Shown piece after piece: positions 23,727 to 31,952 of a stretch of DNA of 64,000 nucleotides. The DNA is taken from positions 1,994,001 through 2,058,000 of the forward strand of contig NZ_WBOF01000001.1 of NCBI RefSeq assembly GCF_009569385.1, in the 5' to 3' direction. The notes beneath the pieces were generated by a model, which did not search any database, was not told the DNA's origin, and saw only the letters and a program-made list of their open reading frames with translations. Position numbers and translations under genes: made by a program. The stretch comes from Streptomyces kaniharaensis (GTDB lineage: Bacteria > Actinomycetota > Actinomycetes > Streptomycetales > Streptomycetaceae). Within the stretch, counting starts at the first letter, position 1. Each line of letters opens with the position of its first letter.

Positions 23727-26054
23727 TCACATCGCGATGGCGTCCTCCGGCCGGATCGGCAGCCGGCCCACCGGCAGGCCGGTGGCGGCCCGGACGGCGG
23801 CGGCGACGGCCGCCGGGGCGACCACGGCGGGGACGGCGCTGACCGCCTTGGCGCCGAAGGTGGCGACCACGTCCCGCTCCTCCAGCAGGGCCGCGATCCG
23901 CACCTCCGGGGTGTCCAGCGCGGTCGGCAGCCGGTAGCCGGTGAGCGACGTGTTCTGCAGCACCCCGCCCTCGGTGCGGAGGTCCTCCAGCAGCGCCAGG
24001 CCGACGCCCTGGGCCACGCCCGCCTCGATCCGGTCCTCGATCTGCCGCGGGTTCAGCGCCCGGCCGACGTCCTGGGCGACGGTCATCTCGACCACCCGGA
24101 CCGCGCCCAGCTCGATGTCCACGTCCACCACCGCGCGCATCGCGCAGAACGCGATGGAGACGAAGGCGTCGCCCTGCCCGGCGTCGTCCAGCGGCTCGGT
24201 GGGGTGCGGGCGGCACTGCGCGGTGGCCCAGAGCTCCTTGCCCTCCAGCGCCTCGGCGACCGGCATGCCGAGCACGCCGTCGTAGGAGGTGATCTTGCCG
24301 TCGGAGATCTGCAGCAGCTCCACCGACATCCCGAAGTTGGCGGCGATCGGCTGGAGCAGCTGGTGACGGACCATCAGCGCGGCCCGCTCGACCGCACCGC
24401 CGGAGACCCAGGTGTGCCGCCCGCGGGCGGACGGCCCGGCGATCGACTGGTCACTGTCGGCCGGCGCGATGTAGACCTCGTCGACGCCCAGCACCGACTG
24501 CACGATCTGCCGGGCCAGCGTGGCGAAGCCCTGGCCGGAGTCGACGGCCGCGCAGATCACCGTGGCGTGGCCGCCGCTGACCCGCACGGTCGCGGTGGAG
24601 ACCTCGTCCTCGCCCTCGGCGCCGAGCATGTGCACCATGCCGACGGCGTAGCCGATCCCGCGCCGCACCGCGGCCGGGTCACCGGCGCCACCGGGCCCGC
24701 CCGGCAGCAGCCACTCGGCGTCCGGGTCGTCCACCGGCAGCGCGGGCAGCGGCTCGGCGGCGACGGCCTCCAGCAGCGCGCCCACCGGCGCCGGGCAGGT
24801 GACGGCCTGTCCGGTGGGCAGCGGGTCGCCGGTGGCCATCGCGTTGCGGCGGCGGATCTCCATCGGGTCCACGCCCACCCGGGCGGCCAGCTGGTCCATC
24901 TGCGACTCGTAGGCGAAGCAGGCCTGCAGCGCGCCCTCGCCGCGCATCCGCCCGGCCGGCGGGTTGTTGGTGCGCACCGCCCAGGCGTCCACGAAGACGT
25001 TCGGGCAGACGTACGGGCCCGCCGAGAACGCGGTCGCGGCGGCCAGCGCCTCGGCGGAGACGTCCGCGTACGCACCGCCGTCCAGCAGGATCTGTGCCTC
25101 GACCTTCACCAACGTGCCCTCGGCGTCGGCGTGGTGGCGGTAGCGCAGGAGTGCCGGGTGGCGCGAGGTGTGGGTGTGGAAGGACTCCTCGCGGGTGAGG
25201 GTCATCTTCACCGGGCGGCCGGTGCGCAGCGCCAGCAGCGCCAGGGTGACCTGGAAGGACAGGTCCTCGCGGTCCGAGGTGGCGCCGGGCACGCCGGTGA
25301 CCACCAGCCGCACCCGGTCCGGCTCCAGGCCGAGGCAGGCCGCGGTGCGGTCGCGGTCGCCGTGCGGGTCGGTCGAGGACAGGTGCAGTTCGACTCCGCC
25401 GTCCGGGCGCGGCACGGCCAGCCCGGCCTCGGTGCCGAGCGGGGCTGGGTCCTGCCGGCCGACCTGGTAAAGGCCCTCGACGACGATCTCGCCGACCGCC
25501 TCCGGATCCCCGCTGCGCAGCGGCAGGTGGCGGAAGAGGTTGCCGTCCGGGTGCAGCTCCGGGGCGGTGAAGGACTGCTCGGGGTCGGTGACGGCCTCCA
25601 ACGGCTCGTACTCGACGGTGATCAGCCCGACCGCGAGCCGCGCGGTGTCCGGGTGGTCGGCGGCCACCGCGGCGACCGGCTCGCCGTGGTGGCGCACCAC
25701 GCCCGCGGCCAGCACCGGCCGGTCGGCGACGATCGGCCCGGCCGGGGCGCCGTCGGGGGTGCCGTCCGGGCCGGGCGGCAGGTCGGCGGCGGTGACCACG
25801 GCGTGCACGCCTGGCAGGGCGAGCGCGGCGGAGGTGTCGATGTTCCTGATCCGGGCGTGCGGGTGCGGCGAGCGCAGCACCGCGCCCCACAGCAGCCCCT
25901 CGGCCCACAGGTCGGCGGCGTACGGGTAGATGCCGAGCGCCTTCGGCAGGGCGTCACTGCGCAGCGGTGAACTGCCCAGACCGAACGGCTCCGGTGCTTC
26001 GCCCGCGTCGCCGTCCTGCTGGGGTGCTGCGCCGATGTCGGTAGGCGACGTCAT
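23727..26054 (-). CDS. Xanthine dehydrogenase-family molybdopterin-binding subunit
   Basis: This 775-residue large subunit starts at ATG 26054, overlapping the FeS subunit stop as ATGA. It has the aldehyde oxidase/xanthine dehydrogenase hammerhead (LWAEGLLWGAVLRSPHPHARI, about 50-70) and the molybdopterin-binding domain (TLTREESFHTHTSRHPALL, RMRGEGALQACFAYESQMDQLA). The catalytic base region is near the end (VVATFGAKAVSAVPAVVAPAAV), where many family members have a GExG Glu. The spelling FGAKAV lacks that Glu, so the substrate or activity may differ from classical xanthine oxidation. Third gene of a coupled operon that binds Mo cofactor, FeS and FAD in one complex. Confidence 0.9.
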   Translation of the reverse strand: MTSPTDIGAAPQQDGDAGEAPEPFGLGSSPLRSDALPKALGIYPYAADLWAEGLLWGAVLRSPHPHARIRNIDTSAALALPGVHAVVTAADLPPGPDGTPDGAPAGPIVADRPVLAAGVVRHHGEPVAAVAADHPDTARLAVGLITVEYEPLEAVTDPEQSFTAPELHPDGNLFRHLPLRSGDPEAVGEIVVEGLYQVGRQDPAPLGTEAGLAVPRPDGGVELHLSSTDPHGDRDRTAACLGLEPDRVRLVVTGVPGATSDREDLSFQVTLALLALRTGRPVKMTLTREESFHTHTSRHPALLRYRHHADAEGTLVKVEAQILLDGGAYADVSAEALAAATAFSAGPYVCPNVFVDAWAVRTNNPPAGRMRGEGALQACFAYESQMDQLAARVGVDPMEIRRRNAMATGDPLPTGQAVTCPAPVGALLEAVAAEPLPALPVDDPDAEWLLPGGPGGAGDPAAVRRGIGYAVGMVHMLGAEGEDEVSTATVRVSGGHATVICAAVDSGQGFATLARQIVQSVLGVDEVYIAPADSDQSIAGPSARGRHTWVSGGAVERAALMVRHQLLQPIAANFGMSVELLQISDGKITSYDGVLGMPVAEALEGKELWATAQCRPHPTEPLDDAGQGDAFVSIAFCAMRAVVDVDIELGAVRVVEMTVAQDVGRALNPRQIEDRIEAGVAQGVGLALLEDLRTEGGVLQNTSLTGYRLPTALDTPEVRIAALLEERDVVATFGAKAVSAVPAVVAPAAVAAAVRAATGLPVGRLPIRPEDAIAM

Positions 26055-27229
26055 GATGCGTGGTCGTCCTCGGGGAGCCGGATGCCGTGGGCGGGGGTGG
26101 CGCCGTACGGGACACCGGCCGGGGCGCTGCCCTCGGCCGGGACACCGTGCGGGGGCGTGGGGACGTACGGCGTGCCGTGCGCGGGCGTGCCGTCGAAGGC
26201 GGCGCCGGGCAGTGGCGTGCCGTGGGCGGGGGTGGGCTCGTAGACCGGGGCGTCGTAACCGCCGTCGTGGCCGGGCTGCTGCGGGTAGCCGTCGTAGCCG
26301 GTGCCGGGCAGGTAGGTGCCGTGCGCGGGGGTGGCCTGGTACGACTGTTCGGGGTAGCCCTGCGGCGGGTAGTAGACCTGGTCGTCGGCCACCTGGGCGG
26401 GGATGCCCGGAGCCTGCTGGAGGGCTCCGGTGTCGTACATCCCGGTGTCGTAGCCGCCGTGGCCGTCGGCGCCGTACGGCAGGCCGAGGCCGGTGCCGGC
26501 GGTGGTCGGGGCCTGCTCGGCGGGCGGCTGCGGGACGTGTTCGATCCAGGCGTCGGCGTCGGTGTAGACCGGCGGCTCGGCGATCGGCGCGGGCTCCTCG
26601 ACGGGCTGCGCGGCCGGCGGCACGGTGGCCTGCTCGGCCGCCGGGGCGGCGACCTCCTCGGCGAGGGCTGCCTCCTCGGCCTCCAGGGCGCGCGCGTCGG
26701 CGACGCTCTGGACGGCGGCCAGCACCCCGCGGTAGCCGGTGCAGCGGCAGAGGTTGCCGCAGAGGGCCTGCCGGGCCTCGACCTCGGTGGGCCGGTGGTT
26801 GCGCTGGAGCAGGTCGTGCACGGCCATCGCCATGCCGGGGGTGCAGTAGCCGCACTGCACCGCGCCGGACTCGGCCAGCGCCTGCTGGACGTCGCTCGCG
26901 CCGCCCGCCGACGACAGGCCCTCGACGGTGTTGATCTCGCTGTCCGCGGCCAGTGCGGCGGGCACCAGGCAGCCGGCCACCAGCTGGCCGTCCACCTGCA
27001 CCGAGCAGGCCCCGCACTCGCCCTGCTCGCAGCCGTCCTTGGCCCCGGCCAGGCCGAGCCGCTCGCGCAGCACGTAGAGCAGGCTCTCGCCGATCCAGGC
27101 GTCGGTGACGGGCCGTTCGAAACCGTTGACCCGCAGGGTGTAGGAGGCGCAGGGGCGCAGCTCGCGGCTGACCTGCGGGGCGAGGCCGAGCGGGTCGGCG
27201 TCGAGGGTCTCGATGGGGTCTGTGGTCAC
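26051..27229 (-). CDS. Xanthine dehydrogenase-family [2Fe-2S] subunit with repeat-rich C-terminal tail
   Basis: This 392-residue subunit starts at GTG 27229, overlapping the FAD subunit stop as GTGA. Residues about 28-175 hold both clusters: the plant-ferredoxin type (CEQGECGACSVQVDG plus a Cys in LVAGCLVP) and the second cluster (CGYCTPG and CGNLCRCTGY). Family members usually stop near 160-200 residues. This one continues for about 215 residues: an Ala/Glu/Pro-rich helix-prone segment, then a Gly/Tyr/Pro-rich segment with four TPAHG and one TPPHG repeat. The tail has no enzymatic motif and may be a disordered scaffold or metal-binding His repeat. Middle gene of the operon. Confidence 0.92.
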   Translation of the reverse strand: MTTDPIETLDADPLGLAPQVSRELRPCASYTLRVNGFERPVTDAWIGESLLYVLRERLGLAGAKDGCEQGECGACSVQVDGQLVAGCLVPAALAADSEINTVEGLSSAGGASDVQQALAESGAVQCGYCTPGMAMAVHDLLQRNHRPTEVEARQALCGNLCRCTGYRGVLAAVQSVADARALEAEEAALAEEVAAPAAEQATVPPAAQPVEEPAPIAEPPVYTDADAWIEHVPQPPAEQAPTTAGTGLGLPYGADGHGGYDTGMYDTGALQQAPGIPAQVADDQVYYPPQGYPEQSYQATPAHGTYLPGTGYDGYPQQPGHDGGYDAPVYEPTPAHGTPLPGAAFDGTPAHGTPYVPTPPHGVPAEGSAPAGVPYGATPAHGIRLPEDDHAS

Positions 27230-28107
27230 TTCAGCGCCCTTCCCAGTGCCCGTCGGGCCAGCACCGATACGGTACGCCGTAGCCGGAGGGCGGCCGCGCT
27301 CGGCCCCTCGGTCACGGCCTCCCAGGCGCCCTCGGCGCCGTAGCCGTCGGGGACGCAGGCGGCGGCGACGTACTCGCCGAAGGCGGCGGCCGCGGCGGGG
27401 TCGATCTCCCGGCTGCCGTCCCAGTCGATGCAGCCGGCCACCCAGGCCTCGGCCTCCAGCGGTCTCAGCGGCACCGGAGCGACGGCGCCGACGGCGCAGC
27501 GCACGGCCCGCCGGGCGGGGTCGAGGACGAGGGCGACGGAGGCGATGGCGCGGGCCGGTCCGCTGCGGCCGGTGGCCTTGAGGAAGACCTGCGGCGCGTG
27601 CAGCAGCGGGACGCGCACCCAGGTGAGCAGTTCGCCGGGGCGCACCGGGTCGAGGCCGGTGAGCAGGTGGCTGACCGGCACCTCCCGGGTGGCGCCGGCC
27701 CGGGCGAGGGTGACGCTGGCCTCCAGGGCGGCGAGCACCGGGAGGGTGTCGCCGGCCGGGGCGGCGGTGACGATGTTCCCGCCGAGGGTGCCGACGTTGC
27801 GGACCTGCGGAGGGCCGGCGGTGCGGGCGGCGTCGGCGAGGGCGGGGATCAGCGCGGCGAAGTCGGGACGGTCCATCCGGGCGTGGGTGAGCCCGGCGCC
27901 GAGCACGGCGGTGCCGCCGTCCTCGTAGCGCCAGCCGCGCAGTTCGGTGATCCGGCCGAGGCCGATCAGGGCGGCGGGGCGCAGCCGTCCGGCGTTGACG
28001 GCCTCCATCAGGTCGGTGGCGCCGGCCACGGGTACCGCGGCCGGGGCGGCGGCCAGCGCGTCGACGGCCTCGTCGAGCGAGGCCGGCAGCATGATCGTCC
28101 GGTTCAC
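27226..28107 (-). CDS. Xanthine dehydrogenase-family FAD-binding subunit
   Basis: The protein has 293 residues from the GTG at 28107 (GGTGGGA five bases upstream); a GTG at 28128 would add seven residues. The CO dehydrogenase-flavoprotein-like FAD fold shows AVPVAGATDLMEAVNAG and TAGPPQVRNVGTLGGNIVTAAPAGD, the FAD-binding loop with NVGTLGGN. First gene of the coupled FAD-FeS-Mo operon. It passes electrons from Mo and FeS centres to NAD or another acceptor. Confidence 0.92.
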   Translation of the reverse strand: MNRTIMLPASLDEAVDALAAAPAAVPVAGATDLMEAVNAGRLRPAALIGLGRITELRGWRYEDGGTAVLGAGLTHARMDRPDFAALIPALADAARTAGPPQVRNVGTLGGNIVTAAPAGDTLPVLAALEASVTLARAGATREVPVSHLLTGLDPVRPGELLTWVRVPLLHAPQVFLKATGRSGPARAIASVALVLDPARRAVRCAVGAVAPVPLRPLEAEAWVAGCIDWDGSREIDPAAAAAFGEYVAAACVPDGYGAEGAWEAVTEGPSAAALRLRRTVSVLARRALGRALK

Positions 28108-28506
28108 CTGGGTCCCACCGTGCTCCACTTGCTCATCGATCGCGGCCGCCCGCGGCCTTCGGCCGTGGTGTCCGCGTCAGCAGCCCGGCCTGGCCCGTAG
28201 GGTACGGGCGATCGGGCCGGGTTGGGCAACTCTGGCACACAATGCTCGATGATCATTTCGGACCGGTGAACGGGACTGCCCGATTGGGACTGATACCGGG
28301 CGGTATCTGCCCCGACTCGAAACGGGCCGGGGCAGATGTTCATCAGTTCTTGACGTCCGACGACCACTCAGAAGTTCCCGCGGACCGCGCGCGACCGCGG
28401 CCGTCACGGCGCCGACGGCGGCCCGGGCCGGGCGACGGCGCGACCGGGACGGGACCACCGCGGAGACGCGGCGCCGGGCGAACGGCGTCGCGCGGAACGC
28501 CGCGGA
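28108..28506. promoter_or_regulatory. Region upstream of xanthine dehydrogenase operon with stacked inverted repeats
   Basis: There is no gene in these 399 bases. The repeat GATACC-GGGC-GGTATC (28292-28307) abuts CTGCCCCG-n13-CGGGGCAG (28307-28335). The first is a good operator candidate for the operon (TetR- or GntR-like symmetry). The second looks like a terminator for the DUF3039 gene. The two share bases, so as RNA they would be alternative structures. Confidence 0.45.
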
Positions 28507-28782
28507 CTACTTGTCGCCGTCCCCGCCCTGCGGCTTGCCGATGCCGTCGTAGATCTCCTTGCACATCGGGCAGACCGGGTACTTCTTCGGGTCGCGTCCG
28601 GGCACCCACACCTTGCCGCAGAGCGCCACCACGGGGGATCCGGAGAGCGCGCTCTCCATGATCTTGTCCTTCTGGACGTAGTGCGCGAAGCGCTCGTGGT
28701 CGCCGTCCCCGTTGGACACCTGCGGGACGGGCTCGACCAGGGTGCCGGTGCCGAGGCCGCGCTCGGGCTCAAGAGTGCTCAT
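28507..28782 (-). CDS. DUF3039 small zinc-ribbon-like protein
   Basis: The protein has 91 residues from the ATG at 28782 (a TTG three codons earlier is less likely). The conserved core is HERFAHYVQKDKIMESALSG followed by VALCGKVWVPGRDP and YPVCPMCKEIYD. One His and the Cys set LC, CPMC suggest a zinc site. It is an actinobacterial family of unknown function. Conserved position next to YqgE and murA, as I recall for S. coelicolor SCO2947-2949, supports the call. Confidence 0.88.
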   Translation of the reverse strand: MSTLEPERGLGTGTLVEPVPQVSNGDGDHERFAHYVQKDKIMESALSGSPVVALCGKVWVPGRDPKKYPVCPMCKEIYDGIGKPQGGDGDK

Positions 28783-28843
28783 GGGTGCCAAGTCTATGGG
28801 CGCCCCGGGAAACCGGGCCAGTGTCGCACCGGCGGCCCGCCCG

Positions 28844-29425
28844 TCAGTTCAGTGTCGGGTCGTCCGGGTAGGTCGCCAGCAGCGCGAGCGGGCCGCGCTG
28901 GCGGCGCAGCACCGAGCGCCAGAGCCGTTCCGGTTCCGGGCTGGAGATGTCCCCGGGTTCGCAGTCCACCAGGTACCAGGCGCCGCTCTCGATCTCCGCC
29001 TCCAGCTGCCCGGGCGACCAGCCCGCGTACCCGGCGAAGATCCGCAGCGCGCCCAGTTCGCCGGCCAGCACCTCGGGCGGCGCCTCCAGGTCCACCAGCC
29101 CGATCGCGCCGTGCACCCGCCGCCAGCCGATCGGCTCGCCGGTGCCCTCCCCCGGCGCCACCGCGAGGCCGAGCGCCGAGTCCAGCGCCACCGGCCCGCC
29201 CTGGAACACCACGGCCGGCTGCCCGACCAGCCGGCCCCAGCCGTCCAGCACGCTGCCCACCTCGACCGGCGTCGGCCGGTTCAGCACGACGCCGAGCGCC
29301 CCCTCGACGTCGTGGTCGAGGAGGAGCACCACCGCCCGGGCGAAGTTCGGATCGGTGAGCATGGGCGTCGCGACGAGTAGACGGCCGGTGTGGGACCGGC
29401 CTCCGTGCGATTGGGCCGCCGTCAT
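28844..29425 (-). CDS. YqgE/AlgH family protein
   Basis: The protein has 193 residues from the ATG at 29425; ATG 29434 (GGGA just before) is an alternative giving three more residues. Conserved text includes HTGRLLVATPMLTDPNFAR, VVLLLDHDVEGALGVVLNRP, VFQGGPV and LRIFAGYAGWSPGQLEAEI, all typical of the family. The function is poorly known; some members have been linked to transcriptional control. Divergent from murA, separated by 299 bases. Confidence 0.93.
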   Translation of the reverse strand: MTAAQSHGGRSHTGRLLVATPMLTDPNFARAVVLLLDHDVEGALGVVLNRPTPVEVGSVLDGWGRLVGQPAVVFQGGPVALDSALGLAVAPGEGTGEPIGWRRVHGAIGLVDLEAPPEVLAGELGALRIFAGYAGWSPGQLEAEIESGAWYLVDCEPGDISSPEPERLWRSVLRRQRGPLALLATYPDDPTLN

Positions 29426-29724
29426 GCCACACATGATCCCGCAGAACGGCCGGGCGCGGACACCGCAACACACGAAACCTCGCCACGCCGCGCGAACACC
29501 CGTACGGCCGCACCGGCGGGCGCGTCTCCACCCCGAGAGAGCACCATCACGGGAGAGGCGCGAAGGAACCGACGACGCGCCTATTACCATCTACGGATGG
29601 TGGACGCCCTTACACGGTGCCGACTCGGTTTCGCCGGGGGCCCGACGCGCCCGTACGACTGCTCCACCAGCGGCTCTCCCGGAGCCCTTCCCCTTTTCCT
29701 CTGGCACCCCGGATTGCGAGAACG
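29426..29724. promoter_or_regulatory. murA-yqgE divergent promoter region with inverted repeat
   Basis: The repeat ACCATC-TACG-GATGGT (29586-29601) overlaps an AT-rich TATTA motif about 125-140 bases before murA. It could be an operator or a leader-RNA hairpin for murA. No gene is supported in the gap. Confidence 0.35.
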
Positions 29725-31065
29725 ATGACCGACGACGTCCTGCTGGTCCACGGCGGAAACCCGCTCGAAGGCGAGGTCCGGGTCCGCGGTGCGAAGAACC
29801 TGGTCCCCAAGGCCATGGTCGCAGCCCTGCTCGGGCAGGGCCCCAGCAGACTGCGCAACGTCCCGGACATCCGCGACGTCAAGGTGGTCCGCGGGCTGCT
29901 CCAGTTGCACGGCGTGACCGTGCGCACCGGCGACGAGGACGGCGAGCTGATCCTCGACCCGTCACACGTGGAGAGCGCCAACGTCGCCGACATCGACGCG
30001 CACGCCGGCTCCTCGCGCATCCCGATCCTGTTCTGCGGCCCGCTGCTGCACCGCATCGGCCACGCCTTCATCCCGGGCCTCGGCGGCTGCGACATCGGCG
30101 GCCGGCCGGTCGACTTCCACTTCGAGGTGCTGCGCCAGTTCGGCGCCACCATCGAGAAGCACCCGCAGGGCACCTACCTGGTCGCCCAGCAGCGCCTGCG
30201 CGGCACCAAGATCGAGCTGCCCTACCCGTCGGTCGGCGCCACCGAGCAGGTCCTGCTGACCGCCGTGCTCGCCGAGGGCGTCACCGAGCTGCGCAACGCC
30301 GCCATCGAGCCCGAGATCGTCGACCTGATCTGCGTGCTGCAGAAGATGGGCGCGATCATCGCGATGGGCACCGACCGGACCATCCTGATCACCGGCGTCG
30401 ACGAGCTGGGCGGCTACACCCACCGCGCGCTGCCGGACCGGCTGGAGGCCGCCTCCTGGGCCTGCGCGGCGCTCGCCACCAAGGGCGACATCTACGTCCG
30501 CGGCGCCCGCCAGCTGGAGATGATGACCTTCCTCAACACCTTCCGGAAGGTCGGTGGCGCCTTCGAGGTGGACGACGAGGGCATCCGCTTCTGGCACCCG
30601 GGCGGCGAGCTCAAGGCGATCGCCCTGGAGACCGACGTGCACCCGGGCTTCCAGACCGACTGGCAGCAGCCGCTGGTGGTCGCACTGACCCAGGCGACCG
30701 GCCTGTCCATCGTCCACGAGACGGTGTACGAGTCGCGGCTCGGCTTCACCGGCGCGCTCAACCAGATGGGCGCCCACATCCAGCTCTACCGCGAGTGCCT
30801 GGGCGCCACCCCGTGCCGCTTCGGCGCGCGCAACTTCCTGCACTCCGCGGTCGTCTCCGGCCCGTCGAAGCTGATCGGCGCCGAGCTGGTCATCCCGGAC
30901 CTGCGCGGCGGCTTCTCGTACCTGATCGCGGCGCTGGCGGCCGAGGGCACCTCGACCGTGCACGGCATCGACCTGATCAACCGCGGCTACGAGAACTTCA
31001 TGGAGAAGCTGCGCGACCTCGGCGCCCACGTCGAGCTGCCCAGCGAGCAGCTGGTCCGCGCCTGA
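29725..31065 (+). CDS. murA: UDP-N-acetylglucosamine 1-carboxyvinyltransferase
   Basis: The protein has 446 residues from the ATG at 29725. It catalyses the first committed step of peptidoglycan synthesis, transfer of enolpyruvate from PEP to UDP-GlcNAc, in the cytoplasm. Key residues are visible: Lys24 in RGAKNLVPKAM and Cys122 in GLGGCDIGGRPVDFH, the residue alkylated by fosfomycin in sensitive enzymes (Asp in mycobacteria). Later blocks (PSVGATEQVLLTAVLAEG, TDWQQPLVVALTQATG, DLRGGFSYLIAAL) are as expected. Ends at a strong palindromic terminator shared with hupA. Confidence 0.97.
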   Translation: MTDDVLLVHGGNPLEGEVRVRGAKNLVPKAMVAALLGQGPSRLRNVPDIRDVKVVRGLLQLHGVTVRTGDEDGELILDPSHVESANVADIDAHAGSSRIPILFCGPLLHRIGHAFIPGLGGCDIGGRPVDFHFEVLRQFGATIEKHPQGTYLVAQQRLRGTKIELPYPSVGATEQVLLTAVLAEGVTELRNAAIEPEIVDLICVLQKMGAIIAMGTDRTILITGVDELGGYTHRALPDRLEAASWACAALATKGDIYVRGARQLEMMTFLNTFRKVGGAFEVDDEGIRFWHPGGELKAIALETDVHPGFQTDWQQPLVVALTQATGLSIVHETVYESRLGFTGALNQMGAHIQLYRECLGATPCRFGARNFLHSAVVSGPSKLIGAELVIPDLRGGFSYLIAALAAEGTSTVHGIDLINRGYENFMEKLRDLGAHVELPSEQLVRA

Positions 31066-31100
31066 CCAGGTCGCCGGTTTCTCCGGCGACCGAAAAACGG

Positions 31101-31138
31101 CGAGAGGCCGGGCTCCCCGCGGGGAGCCCGGCCTCTCG
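31101..31138. terminator. Bidirectional terminator between murA and hupA
   Basis: A perfect 38-base palindrome (19-base arms meeting at the centre CCCCGCGGGG) lies between the convergent murA and hupA genes. The flanking CGAAAAACGG provides an A tract on one side, which reads as a T tract for hupA. Confidence 0.9.
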
Positions 31139-31155
31139 GGCGTTCAAGGGGTGGC

Positions 31156-31440
31156 TCAGGCAGCGCCCTTGGCGGCTTCCTTCAGCTTGGAGCCGGCGCT
31201 GACCTTGGCGCTGTAGCCGGCCGCGATCTGGATCGGCTCGCCGGTCTGCGGGTTGCGGGCGGTGCGGGCAGCGCGGTGGGTGCGCTCGAAGGTCAGGAAA
31301 CCGGGGATGGTGACCTTCTCGTCGCCCTTGGCGACGACCTCGCCGACGATCTCGGCGAAGGCGGCCAGAACGGCGTCGGCGTCCTTGCGGGTCACCTCGG
31401 CGCGCTCGGACAGCGCGGCCACCAGCTCACTGCGGTTCAT
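31156..31440 (-). CDS. hupA: HU-type nucleoid DNA-binding protein
   Basis: The protein has 94 residues from the ATG at 31440 after AGGAG. HU dimers bend and compact DNA. The sequence MNRSELVAALSERAEVTRKD and the beta-arm FERTHRAARTARNPQTGEPI with the conserved RNPxTG are diagnostic. It lacks the Lys/Ala-rich C-terminal tail of the other streptomycete HU (HupS), so it is the short HupA type. A long leader precedes it. Confidence 0.97.
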   Translation of the reverse strand: MNRSELVAALSERAEVTRKDADAVLAAFAEIVGEVVAKGDEKVTIPGFLTFERTHRAARTARNPQTGEPIQIAAGYSAKVSAGSKLKEAAKGAA

Positions 31441-31952
31441 GTGTACTCCTGTGGTCTGTTCGCTTGCGGTGTGCGGGGGCCCATCGGTGCTCCCACCGGG
31501 GGCACCCCGGATGGGCCGCAGGTCCGCACACTGTGCTCATGCAGGCAATGCGTGGTCGCAGGCCGGGTCCGCACCCTGTGCCGCGCGCCGGAACCCTCGA
31601 AAGGCCCGCCCGCCTGCCTGGATACGAATCCTGCCCCGACCGGCCCCGAGAAAGCCAATCGGGCCTCGGCCGAGCCAGCCCGAACATCGCCCGCCCGTTG
31701 GAGGTGTGACGCTCCGTCGGCTCCGGCTGACCGGGCGCGGGCGGCGGTCGGGACGACACGCCGGAAGACCAGGGGGACGTTCCGTACTTGTCGGACACGC
31801 CTGCCCCGTGCAGGGCTACCGTACGCCCTAGCCCCGACAAGCCCAAACACGCCCCTCGCCCTTGTGTCGCAAGGGTTCGGGGCGAGCTTGGGCGGGTACG
31901 GGGCACTATCCGGTCATTTGACCGATCCGCGACACGGCCGCGGGCCCCCCGG
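31441..31952. promoter_or_regulatory. Gap between hupA and malic enzyme gene with leader hairpin and terminator candidate
   Basis: These 512 bases contain no supported gene. An extended hairpin at 31478-31517 (GGCCCATC/GATGGGCC outer stem, GGTGC/GCACC inner stem) lies 38-77 bases upstream of the hupA start and would sit in its 5' leader. A second hairpin at 31850-31884 (CGCCCC/GGGGCG and CCCTTG/CAAGGG) lies about 70 bases beyond the malic enzyme stop and may terminate it. A small palindrome CGGTCA-TT-TGACCG is at 31911-31924. Confidence 0.45.
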
